A stretch of 59,137 nt of DNA from JAVBMU01 sp031551755 (lineage in GTDB: Bacteria; Actinomycetota; Actinomycetes; Actinomycetales; Cellulomonadaceae): the NCBI GenBank assembly GCA_031551755.1, contig JAVBNE010000031.1:1-59137 (forward strand), in the 5' to 3' direction. Shown in pieces: positions 22,987 to 29,547 of this stretch. How positions within the stretch are numbered: position 1 is the stretch's first letter; the number at the start of each line of letters is the position of its first letter. Below the pieces are notes generated by a model. It had not been told where the DNA came from. It worked only from the letters and a program-made list of their open reading frames with translations, and searched no databases. The translations under genes and the position numbers were made by a program.

Positions 22987-24096
22987 TTGGACGATATTCA
23001 AATAAATGAAAAAGTTAGTGTTTTAGAAGCCATAATTGACTGGGTTTCTGTAACATTTAAATATGTAACTGTAGAAAAAATAATAAAAAATGTTTTGAAA
23101 TTAGATAAGAGTTTATTTATTAAATTAAATAATGGAAAGAATGGATATGGCAAACAGTATGTATTCGGAAATATTTCAATTCAGTATGGAGATGAAAGGT
23201 ATGATATACATTTAATGTTAAATGGCGCAGGGTGTAGACAACTGGATTTTTATTTAAAATTTCAAGAACGTGAATGGAAAGATTTCTTTCAAGAGTGTTT
23301 GGATTTGGCAGGTTCTTTTACAAGGGTAGATTTGGCATTAGATGATAGAAAAACATATTTCACAATTAAAGAGCTTGATAAAAAGATTGATAATGGAGAA
23401 TTAGTTTCTAGGTTTAGAAAATCGAATACTGAGCATTCAAAAAATGTTAGTGATGGCTCTAATCGAGGAATGACCTTATATATAGGTTCTAAAAAATCAG
23501 ATATTTTTGTGAGAATGTATGAAAAAAATTATGAACAAGCTGACAAATTAAAAGTATTTGTAGAAGAGATTGGCCCATGGAATCGCTATGAAATCGAAAT
23601 GAGGGATGATTATGCTAATGAATGTGCAATGAATTTATCTGAAATATCAGATATATCATGGGTTGTTAAATCGATTTTTGTGAACTATGTAAGATTTGTT
23701 GTTAAAGATGAAAAAAATTCTAATAGGAGTAGATGGAAGATATGGAGCAAATGGCATGAGTTCATTAAGGATGCTGGTAAACTTAAATTGTATGTAAAGC
23801 CTGAGGCAAAAACTTTTGAAGATACTATAAATTGGCTTGAAAAACAAGTAAGTACATCGCTTAGCACAATAAAAATTGTTGAAGAATGCTTGAATCTTGA
23901 TGGTTTGTTTATTGAAAAAATATTATCAAAAGCAAAATTGAAAAAGGTACATGTGGAAAAAATAAAAACTTATTTAAATGGTATGGCTGAAATGGAAAAA
24001 GGAGTATTTACAGATGATTTTTTAAAGAAACCTGATAGAACTGAAGAAATAGAGGCTATCTTAAAGAACTATGGATATAGTGGAAATATTTATTAG
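22987..24096 (+). CDS. Rep_trans/MobT-type relaxase (Tn916 Orf20-like)
   Basis: A 369-residue rolling-circle initiator or relaxase. Visible motifs: IDWVSVTF near residue 17, FTRVDLALDD near 110, GMTLYIG..SD..RMYEKNYEQ near 160-182 with the likely nicking Tyr, and WNRYEIEMR near 198. It starts at TTG 22987 after GGAGGAAGGAG. This family nicks oriT of Tn916/ICEBs1 and can also start rolling-circle replication. In a phage it could add a second replication mode or allow mobilisation by a resident conjugative element. Confidence 0.87.
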   Translation: MDDIQINEKVSVLEAIIDWVSVTFKYVTVEKIIKNVLKLDKSLFIKLNNGKNGYGKQYVFGNISIQYGDERYDIHLMLNGAGCRQLDFYLKFQEREWKDFFQECLDLAGSFTRVDLALDDRKTYFTIKELDKKIDNGELVSRFRKSNTEHSKNVSDGSNRGMTLYIGSKKSDIFVRMYEKNYEQADKLKVFVEEIGPWNRYEIEMRDDYANECAMNLSEISDISWVVKSIFVNYVRFVVKDEKNSNRSRWKIWSKWHEFIKDAGKLKLYVKPEAKTFEDTINWLEKQVSTSLSTIKIVEECLNLDGLFIEKILSKAKLKKVHVEKIKTYLNGMAEMEKGVFTDDFLKKPDRTEEIEAILKNYGYSGNIY

Positions 24097-24104
24097 GAGG
24101 TTTT

Positions 24105-24281
24105 ATGTTTAAAGTAGTATTAGTACCTAAAAACAACAGAATTTTTACACAATATGAGGAAGAATTTAAAGTTGAAGCTTTATCTTCTGAACAGGCACAA
24201 GAAATTGCTATAAAAAAAGCTATAGATGAATATGCTTCAATTAAAAATTGGATCGTAAAAGAGTGTTTGAGGCTTAGTTAA
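24105..24281 (+). CDS. Small hypothetical protein, 58 residues
   Basis: ATG at 24105 follows TTAGGAGG by four bases, directly after the relaxase stop. The product starts FKVVLVP and has an Ala-rich middle helix. Tight spacing suggests it is co-transcribed with the relaxase. Unknown family. Confidence 0.6.
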   Translation: MFKVVLVPKNNRIFTQYEEEFKVEALSSEQAQEIAIKKAIDEYASIKNWIVKECLRLS

Positions 24282-24284
24282 GAT

Positions 24285-24452
24285 ATGTTGAAAGTAAGGT
24301 TGACATTTGAGGATATTAAAGATGGTTCAAATATTGAAATTGAACGATTCTTAAAATTTATAGAAAGTGAATATGTGATTTTGAATCAGTCGAAAGTTTA
24401 TAAAGGGAGGGGAAATTCTAAGTATAGTAATCTGTACTTAGATATTAAGTAA
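24285..24452 (+). CDS. Small protein, DUF3970-like, 55 residues
   Basis: It starts three bases after the previous stop and encodes a beta-alpha-beta peptide ending SNLYLDIK. The pattern of a short strand, helix, then YKGRGNSKYSNLYLD resembles small DUF3970-type proteins. The ribosome binding site is poor, so translation is probably coupled. Confidence 0.45.
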   Translation: MLKVRLTFEDIKDGSNIEIERFLKFIESEYVILNQSKVYKGRGNSKYSNLYLDIK

Positions 24453-24617
24453 GTGAATTCAAGGAAAATGAAAGTTGAGTTAAGTGACGGAAATGAGTAT
24501 AGTACAACTGGAATAAGAGGAGTTAGTTTGTTAAAAAATAGAAAATGTTCAGTAGAAGTAATGTTTAAATGTAGGAAATATTGTTTTAGACAATATAAAA
24601 ATAAACAAGAAAGGTGA
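24453..24617 (+). CDS. Possible small protein, 54 residues
   Basis: GTG at 24453 directly follows the previous stop. An ATG at 24468 with CAAGGAAA before it gives 49 residues and may be the true start. The C-terminal part is rich in Lys, Arg and Cys. Unknown. Confidence 0.4.
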   Translation: MNSRKMKVELSDGNEYSTTGIRGVSLLKNRKCSVEVMFKCRKYCFRQYKNKQER

Positions 24618-24622
24618 TCGGT

Positions 24623-24808
24623 GTGTTATTGTCTATAAAAAATAATGTTTGTAAAAAATGCAAAAAGCAGTACGAACAAAAAGAGGACCTTTTAAATGGC
24701 AAGTGTTTGGATTGTTATTGTCGTGAGGGAAAAAGTGAGGAATGGATAAGATTAAAGCAGATAAGCTTATTCAAAAGTTCATTAAATAGAAGAAATGAGG
24801 AGAATTAA
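24623..24808 (+). CDS. Small zinc-ribbon protein, 61 residues
   Basis: Two pairs of Cys (Cys-Lys-Lys-Cys and Cys-Leu-Asp-Cys) about 18 residues apart make a small zinc ribbon. GTG at 24623 follows AAAGGTG. It overlaps the preceding frame's end region and precedes the HU gene by one base. Confidence 0.55.
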   Translation: MLLSIKNNVCKKCKKQYEQKEDLLNGKCLDCYCREGKSEEWIRLKQISLFKSSLNRRNEEN

Positions 24809-24809
24809 T

Positions 24810-25088
24810 ATGAATAAACAAGAACTAATAATAGCTATGCAAGCTAAAACAAAAATGAGCAAGAAGGATACTGAAGCTGCTTTAAATGCTTTTATGGAAA
24901 GTGTTAAAGAAGGATTAACAACAGGAGAAAATAAAGTTAAATTAGTTGGCTTTGGTACATTTGAAGTTAGGAAGAGACAAGCCAAGATAGGAAGAAATCC
25001 AGCAACTGGCGAGGAGATGAATATTCCTGAAATGAATGTAGTTGTATTTAAATCCTCAAGTGAATTGAAAGATTTGGTAAATGAATAA
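24810..25088 (+). CDS. HU-family DNA-binding protein
   Basis: A 92-residue HU/IHF protein. MNKQELIIAMQ, VKLVGFGTFEVRKRQAKIGRNPATGEEM (the HU signature near residues 46-75) and a final helix are all present. GAGGAG precedes the ATG at 24810. It can compact phage DNA or help the origin or integrase bend DNA. Its last bases overlap the 3D-domain gene. Confidence 0.92.
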   Translation: MNKQELIIAMQAKTKMSKKDTEAALNAFMESVKEGLTTGENKVKLVGFGTFEVRKRQAKIGRNPATGEEMNIPEMNVVVFKSSSELKDLVNE

Positions 25089-25584
25089 AAAAAGAAAAAT
25101 ATTAGTTTGCATATGTTTGATTTTTATAGTTTTAGTTGTTTTGGAGACTGTTATGGTCTCCAATGCAATGGTAAATGATTATGATGAAAAAATTAATTTA
25201 GTGGGGGTAAATGTTAAAATGATCAATGATGTTAAAAAAGATATGCCAATTGTAATGACAGCTTTGGGGAAATTTGAAATAACTGCTTATTGTTGTGAGA
25301 AATATCGTCATATATGTGGTATGGGTACAGGAAAGGCTTACAATGGCTATGATGCAATCCCTGGTATAACTTGTGCAGCTGATTTAACTAAATACCCATT
25401 AGGAACTAATTTATACGTAGAAAGTGTTGGTATTGTAACAGTTACAGATAAGGGTGGTAGTGCAGTTAAAGGAAATCACTTGGATGTAGTATTTAAAACA
25501 CATGCAGAAGCTCTTAAATTTGGAAAAAAGAATTTAAATGTTTGGATTCTTAAAGAAAATAAGAGTTATGCTACTACAAAATAG
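25081..25584 (+). CDS. Membrane-anchored 3D-domain protein
   Basis: A 167-residue protein with an N-terminal transmembrane anchor (about residues 7-27) and a C-terminal 3D domain. FEITAYC near residue 62, ITCAADLTKYPLGTNLYV near 98-115, VTDKGG near 122 and HLDVVF near 133 supply the three conserved Asp. This beta-barrel is found in cell-wall lytic transglycosylase-like enzymes. It overlaps HU by 8 bases. A wall-modifying role during infection or transfer is inference. Confidence 0.8.
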   Translation: MNKKRKILVCICLIFIVLVVLETVMVSNAMVNDYDEKINLVGVNVKMINDVKKDMPIVMTALGKFEITAYCCEKYRHICGMGTGKAYNGYDAIPGITCAADLTKYPLGTNLYVESVGIVTVTDKGGSAVKGNHLDVVFKTHAEALKFGKKNLNVWILKENKSYATTK

Positions 25585-25594
25585 GGAGGTTGGT

Positions 25595-25855
25595 ATGAGA
25601 GATTATATTGAAACAAGGGTTCTAGAAGCTGCTAATTATATGATTAAATCAAAATCAACAATAAGAAAAACAGCTGAAGTGTTTGGTGTTAGTAAGAGTA
25701 CTATACATAAAGATATAAAAGATAGATTGAAAGAAGTTGATCCAGACATTATTTATAGGGTCGATGAAATATTGAAGTTTAATAAATCTGAAAGACACAT
25801 AAGAGGTGGAAATACAACAAGATTAAAATATGAAAAGCTTAAAAGGGCAGTATAA
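25595..25855 (+). CDS. SpoIIID-type sporulation regulator homologue
   Basis: The 86-residue protein matches SpoIIID over its whole length: MRDYIETRVLEAANYMI, the helix-turn-helix IRKTAEVFGVSKSTIHKDI (about residues 23-41) and the conserved RHIRGG near 70. GGGAGG precedes the ATG at 25595. Host SpoIIID acts in the mother cell after sigma-E. A phage copy could alter the spore programme or act on phage promoters (inference). Confidence 0.88.
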   Translation: MRDYIETRVLEAANYMIKSKSTIRKTAEVFGVSKSTIHKDIKDRLKEVDPDIIYRVDEILKFNKSERHIRGGNTTRLKYEKLKRAV

Positions 25856-25872
25856 AGAAAAGAGGTTTAACA

Positions 25873-26121
25873 ATGGTTTGTTTATTTGATGATTTATATT
25901 TAGAGTATGTTGGAAAAGAAACATATAATGTATGTAATGATGCAGAAGTGGATGGTATTGATAGTGATTATTTTTGTAGCGTAAAGGATACAATAAAAGC
26001 TGCTTGCAAGTTTCAAATTAATAAAATGGTTGATGATATAGAAAGTACTAGTTTGGATGATTTTCTAAAAGAAATAGGTAAATATAATCAAATCATTAAT
26101 AGTATTCCGGATTGGGTTTAG
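25873..26121 (+). CDS. Hypothetical acidic protein, 82 residues
   Basis: AAAGAGGT lies before the ATG. The product is acidic, has Cys at several positions and ends in Asp-Trp-Val. I do not recognise it. It lies 3 bp before the thioredoxin-like gene. Confidence 0.55.
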   Translation: MVCLFDDLYLEYVGKETYNVCNDAEVDGIDSDYFCSVKDTIKAACKFQINKMVDDIESTSLDDFLKEIGKYNQIINSIPDWV

Positions 26122-26124
26122 TAT

Positions 26125-26352
26125 ATGAAAAAGTTAGAGGTGTTTAAAGCTAGTTGGTGTTTTGTGTGCCCTACAAATAAAGAAATTGAAGAATTAGAAG
26201 GTAAATTTAATATTAATATGTTCACTTTGGATTTTGAGGAGCATATGAAGTATGCTAATAAATTGAATATAAAGAGTTTGCCATGTTTTATTGTGGATGG
26301 AGAAAGAAAATATTTTAGTTTAAAAGAATTAATAGAAAATGAAATAGCATGA
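26125..26352 (+). CDS. Thioredoxin/glutaredoxin-like protein, 75 residues
   Basis: The start VFKASWCFVC carries the redox CxxC (near residues 12-15), and SLPCF near 51-55 holds the cis-Pro of the fold. Length suits a small NrdH-like or glutaredoxin-like protein. No ribonucleotide reductase is in the window, so the partner is unknown. Confidence 0.78.
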   Translation: MKKLEVFKASWCFVCPTNKEIEELEGKFNINMFTLDFEEHMKYANKLNIKSLPCFIVDGERKYFSLKELIENEIA

Positions 26353-26373
26353 ATTGAATTTGTGAGGTGAATA

Positions 26374-26790
26374 ATGGACAGAGATATAGCTATTGAAAAT
26401 TTGAAGACTATTGTTAATAAGGTAAAAGGAAAGTTTCCAATTAATGAAATAGAAGCTTTAGAATTTGCTCTAAAAGAACTGGATAGAACATATAAAAATT
26501 TAGCTGATAAAAATATAGAGAAATTTAATGATGTAGCAAAAGAAATATTAGATTTACATATTAGTAAAAATAATGAGTATGATTATTCCTATGAGGACAT
26601 TTATGAAGAGTTTGATGACATGTCATTATTAATCCCATTTGTTCATGAAGTTAATAGGCTTAAGATGATGGTTAAAAGAAAGTCTAGAAATTCAAATTTT
26701 GATCAAAATGATATAAAGAATTTATTAATGAACGTAGTAAATTATGTATTTATTTGGTTGTTGGAATTGAATAAAGTACAAAATGTTTAG
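26374..26790 (+). CDS. Hypothetical protein, 138 residues (possible DUF1599-like)
   Basis: GAGGTG precedes the ATG. The C-terminal half reads KNNEYDYSYEDIYEEF, then VNRLKMMVKRK, then MNVVNYVFIWLLEL. This resembles the N-x-Y, R-x-x-x-L, N-Y pattern of DUF1599/nucleotide-modification-associated proteins, but conserved acids are not all clear. Tentative. Confidence 0.5.
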   Translation: MDRDIAIENLKTIVNKVKGKFPINEIEALEFALKELDRTYKNLADKNIEKFNDVAKEILDLHISKNNEYDYSYEDIYEEFDDMSLLIPFVHEVNRLKMMVKRKSRNSNFDQNDIKNLLMNVVNYVFIWLLELNKVQNV

Positions 26791-26831
26791 TTTAAGTATT
26801 TATTAAGTGCTATAAAATTAGTTAAAAAAAT

Positions 26832-26893
26832 AGAGGGTTTTGCAAACCTCCAAAATAACTTTTTTAATTTAGTATAACATATTTTGGAGGTTT
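26832..26893 (+). promoter_or_regulatory. Leader with competing hairpins over a ribosome binding site
   Basis: Segment 2, AAACCTCCAAAATA (26844-26857), is a perfect complement of segment 3, TATTTTGGAGGTTT (26880-26893), which contains the GGAGG of the next gene. Segment 2 can also pair with segment 1, GAGGGTTT (about 26833-26840), just before it, with one bulge. The 2-3 pairing hides the ribosome binding site and the 1-2 pairing frees it. Confidence 0.6.
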
Positions 26894-27322
26894 ATGGGAG
26901 ATATTTATTTAGATTTGACTGTTAAAAGACTTAAAAGATTAAATCAATATAAGAAAAGCTTAGAAGACTATGAAAATATGAGAGAAGATTTGATAACAAC
27001 TGGATCAATAGATTTTACTAGAGAGAAAGTTTCTGAGACTTATAAAATTATTTCAAGTACAGAAGAAAATGCTATAAAACTTTATAAAGTAAATGCAATA
27101 ATAAAAAGCTTGAAGAATAAAATAAATACTGTTGAAGGTAATTTAAATAAACTATGTGAAATTGATAGAAGTTTTTTAGCGTTAAGATACATAGAATGTT
27201 GGAGGATTAAAAACATAGCTAAATTGTATAATTACAGTTATGATCATACAAGAAAAATAATGAGAAAAGCATTATTTAGATTAAGAGATGAGGTATTTAA
27301 TAATTTAATTTATAAGCATTAA
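26894..27322 (+). CDS. Late-gene regulator, sigma-70 region 4-like
   Basis: A 142-residue protein with an N-terminal helical part and a C-terminal region-4-like helix-turn-helix: RYIECWRIKNIAKLYNYSYDHTRKIMRKALFRLRDEV (in two parts, about residues 98-134). This is the form of ArpU/DUF1492-type phage late regulators. It is the last gene before the terminase region and probably switches on the late promoter near 28.5 kb. The ATG is only three bases from GGAGG. Confidence 0.75.
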   Translation: MGDIYLDLTVKRLKRLNQYKKSLEDYENMREDLITTGSIDFTREKVSETYKIISSTEENAIKLYKVNAIIKSLKNKINTVEGNLNKLCEIDRSFLALRYIECWRIKNIAKLYNYSYDHTRKIMRKALFRLRDEVFNNLIYKH

Positions 27323-27348
27323 ACCAATAGAACTACTATTGGTTTAAT
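27318..27348. terminator. Bidirectional terminator between late regulator and abi gene
   Basis: ATTAAACCAATAG (27318-27330) and CTATTGGTTTAAT (27336-27348) form a perfect 13-bp stem with a five-base loop. It contains the stop codons of both convergent genes. Confidence 0.8.
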
Positions 27349-28238
27349 ATTTCTTTATATGGAATTTGGTCACTTGAAAGCGAATATTCCCAATTTGTTG
27401 GAAAACCTATTAGATTTAATTTAATTGCTTGATCATATTTTTCTATTAAAGAACTCAATTCAATAATAAAATTATCCCATTTATTTGTATTATTACACAT
27501 TCTTTTCATGATATAAATTACAGAATAAATAAAATTTATTTTAGGAATTTTACTAATGTCATTATTAAAAAGTTTAGGTGTAGAAACTAGTTTAGTATTA
27601 TAGAGTTTTCCGTAATGAGCACAAATATTTCTAATATCCACAAGGCAACGAAGCCAGCTTTCAATATATTTAGTGGGAATATTATGATAATATGTTTTAG
27701 AAATTAAGCGCTTGTCCTCTTTCTTGAGAATATTAAAAAGCTTGGAAATATTGCCAAAAGAACATACTTCTATTGCAACCCAAAATGGAAATTGATTATT
27801 ATAGTTTTCCCTATGATGTATTATAAATGGTTCTTTTCTTTTTGATAATTCTGTATCTAATGCAGATATAAAATCACGGTGATACATTTCATTATCAAAG
27901 TTGTTAAGATCTCTATATCCTAAAGCGCCATATTTAATACTGATATGATTACCAATATGAGTTCTAAATTCTATTTCTATATTTTCTAAGATTTCAATGA
28001 GTGTATTTTTGAATTTTTGATCAAATTCATACACATCAACTATATTATTAAATGTTACATTTTTATAAAAATGGTCATTTTTTTTAAAAGAAAGCATATA
28101 TCCACTTAATCTATAATAACTAATTTGTTGAAGAGTTGTTAAAGCTTTCTCTCTATCTGTTATAATGAGTCCTCTTTCTATTAATAAATCTAATTGTTTG
28201 TCACAAGTTAATGGTTTTTTTAATAGTTTTAAGTGCAT
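27336..28238 (-). CDS. Abi_2-type abortive infection protein
   Basis: The 300-residue protein fits the AbiD/AbiF (Abi_2) family: an N-terminal QLDLLIERGLII and YYRLSGY segment, and a C-terminal HEPN-like motif RNICAHYGKLYN (Arg-x4-His near residues 203-208) typical of metal-free RNases. AAGGAG precedes the ATG at 28238. It is an isolated gene, opposite to its neighbours, between early and late regions, as expected for a lysogen-expressed defence gene against other phages. Confidence 0.85.
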   Translation of the reverse strand: MHLKLLKKPLTCDKQLDLLIERGLIITDREKALTTLQQISYYRLSGYMLSFKKNDHFYKNVTFNNIVDVYEFDQKFKNTLIEILENIEIEFRTHIGNHISIKYGALGYRDLNNFDNEMYHRDFISALDTELSKRKEPFIIHHRENYNNQFPFWVAIEVCSFGNISKLFNILKKEDKRLISKTYYHNIPTKYIESWLRCLVDIRNICAHYGKLYNTKLVSTPKLFNNDISKIPKINFIYSVIYIMKRMCNNTNKWDNFIIELSSLIEKYDQAIKLNLIGFPTNWEYSLSSDQIPYKEILNQ

Positions 28239-28508
28239 TATGTACTCCTTAAAAATCAAACGTCCCACCTTGGTCCGCATTATCTTTTTATAAAAAGATA
28301 CTAAGCTTGGTGGGCTCTATTAATTATATTATATGCTCAGATCATAATATTATCAATTTAAATTACTAATATTTATTCTAATAAATTGCTACATTATTAG
28401 TATGTATTTTACAATGGGCTTATTAATAGAGTTTTGATATATAATTTTTTGAAAAAGGTGAAATCAGTCAATTGTAAAAGATGACCGGTTTTTTGTGAAA
28501 AACAGTGG

Positions 28509-28514
28509 TATAAT
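28509..28514 (+). promoter_or_regulatory. Candidate late promoter -10
   Basis: TATAAT at 28509-28514 has no good -35, as expected for a promoter needing an activator such as the 26894-27322 product. It precedes a hairpin (28530-28563), tRNA-Lys and the terminase genes. The stretch 28239-28508 holds no gene; a perfect 18-base palindrome ATCTTTTTATAAAAAGAT (28282-28299) lies in the abi leader. Confidence 0.4.
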
Positions 28515-28529
28515 GATAATATGAAAAAG

Positions 28530-28567
28530 TGGCTGTTGGACTATTGATATGGTTCAATAGCCATTTT
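28530..28567 (+). terminator. Hairpin before tRNA-Lys
   Basis: TGGCTGTTGGAC (28530-28541) pairs with GGTTCAATAGCCA (28551-28563) with a few G-T pairs, followed by TTTTATTT. It may be an attenuator of the late transcript or mark the tRNA 5' region. Confidence 0.45.
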
Positions 28568-28571
28568 ATTT

Positions 28572-28644
28572 GGCTCATTAGCTCAGTTGGTAGAGCATGT
28601 GACTCTTAATCATGTGGACTAGGGTTCGATTCCATAGTGGGTCT
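28572..28644 (+). tRNA. tRNA-Lys (CTT), prophage-borne, degenerate
   Basis: The D arm GCTC-AGTTGGTA-GAGC, anticodon loop CTCTTAA with CTT, and T loop TTCGATT are all present. The acceptor and anticodon stems close only with several G-T pairs. The T stem has one mismatch and CCA is not encoded. It would read AAG codons. The weak stems suggest a phage-adapted or decaying tRNA. Confidence 0.7.
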
Positions 28645-28707
28645 TATTTTTTTATATTAAAGTCAAAGATAGTCAGAAAAAACTGATGAATGTAGATAGG
28701 TGAGGAG

Positions 28708-29547
28708 ATGGCACGCTCAAGGAGTCCAGATAGAGATAAAGCATTTGAAATTTTTAAAGATTATAAAGGTAATATAAATTCTAATGATATAGCAAAGATT
28801 CTAAATGTGTCATCATCGCAAATAAGACAATGGAAAAAACAAGATGATTGGATAGTGTTATTAAATAAATTGAATTTGAATAATAACACTAATAATAACA
28901 CTAATAATAACACTAATAATAACACTGTTATTATTGAAGATGAAACAAACTGGTCAAAAATTGAAAATGAGTATGTTACTGATATAAGTAAAAAACCTTG
29001 TACCTTCAGTGCTTTGGCAAAAAAATATAATATGAGTGAATCAAGTATAAGAAAATATGCAGCAAAAAATAATTGGACAGTAAAAAGAACAAAATATGAA
29101 CAATCATTGAACAAAAAAACTATAGAAAAAGCATCAGATAAAGTTAGTGATTTGGTATCAAATGAAATTATTTCAAATATAAATTTAGTGATTAAAGCTA
29201 AAGAATTATACAACGAAGTGTTAAATGATAAAGATCAATTTTATTTGTATGTAGATAAATTAAAAATAGGTATTAATAATGAAAGCATAGAAGAAAAAAG
29301 ACTTGATTCATTTAATGATAAAAAGGCTTTAAATATAATAACATCACTTGAAAAAATAATTAAATTAGAGCGTGAAATTTCTGGCATGATGAATAAAAAG
29401 GATGAAGAATCAACACTGCTTAATAGAGAAAAATTTGAGTTTGAAAAGAGTAAAAATCTAGTTGATGAAGTAGTTGAAGATGATGGATTCTTAGAGGCTT
29501 TAGGTACTAAGGCTGAAGAAGTGTGGAGTGATGAACAGGATAGTTAA
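28708..29547 (+). CDS. terS: Terminase small subunit
   Basis: The 279-residue protein starts with a PBSX-type small-terminase helix-turn-helix (RDKAFEIFKDYKG..NDIAKILNVSSSQIRQWKKQD). A second helix-turn-helix (FSALAKKYNMSESSIRKYAAKN) lies near residue 100, and a long coiled-coil tail follows. Four exact 12-bp repeats (28879-28926) encode an Asn/Thr run, followed by a palindrome. It recognises the packaging site and stimulates the large subunit. It overlaps terL by 20 bases. Confidence 0.85.
   Translation: MARSRSPDRDKAFEIFKDYKGNINSNDIAKILNVSSSQIRQWKKQDDWIVLLNKLNLNNNTNNNTNNNTNNNTVIIEDETNWSKIENEYVTDISKKPCTFSALAKKYNMSESSIRKYAAKNNWTVKRTKYEQSLNKKTIEKASDKVSDLVSNEIISNINLVIKAKELYNEVLNDKDQFYLYVDKLKIGINNESIEEKRLDSFNDKKALNIITSLEKIIKLEREISGMMNKKDEESTLLNREKFEFEKSKNLVDEVVEDDGFLEALGTKAEEVWSDEQDS
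28879..28935 (+). repeat. Four 12-bp repeats plus palindrome in terS, candidate pac site
   Basis: AATAATAACACT is repeated four times (28879-28926). The last unit continues into AATAATAACA-C-TGTTATTATT, a perfect 21-base palindrome (28915-28935). Headful phages such as SPP1 and P22 have pac near or in terS, so this may be the packaging signal, or just a slippage-prone linker. Confidence 0.45.

Noticed and set aside
28262..28314. T-box-like GGTGGGAC word and stem in the abi leader
   Set aside because: Only a short resemblance; no specifier stem or terminator/antiterminator pair can be drawn.
28879..28926. Phase variation by repeat number in terS
   Set aside because: The unit is 12 bp, so gain or loss keeps the frame.
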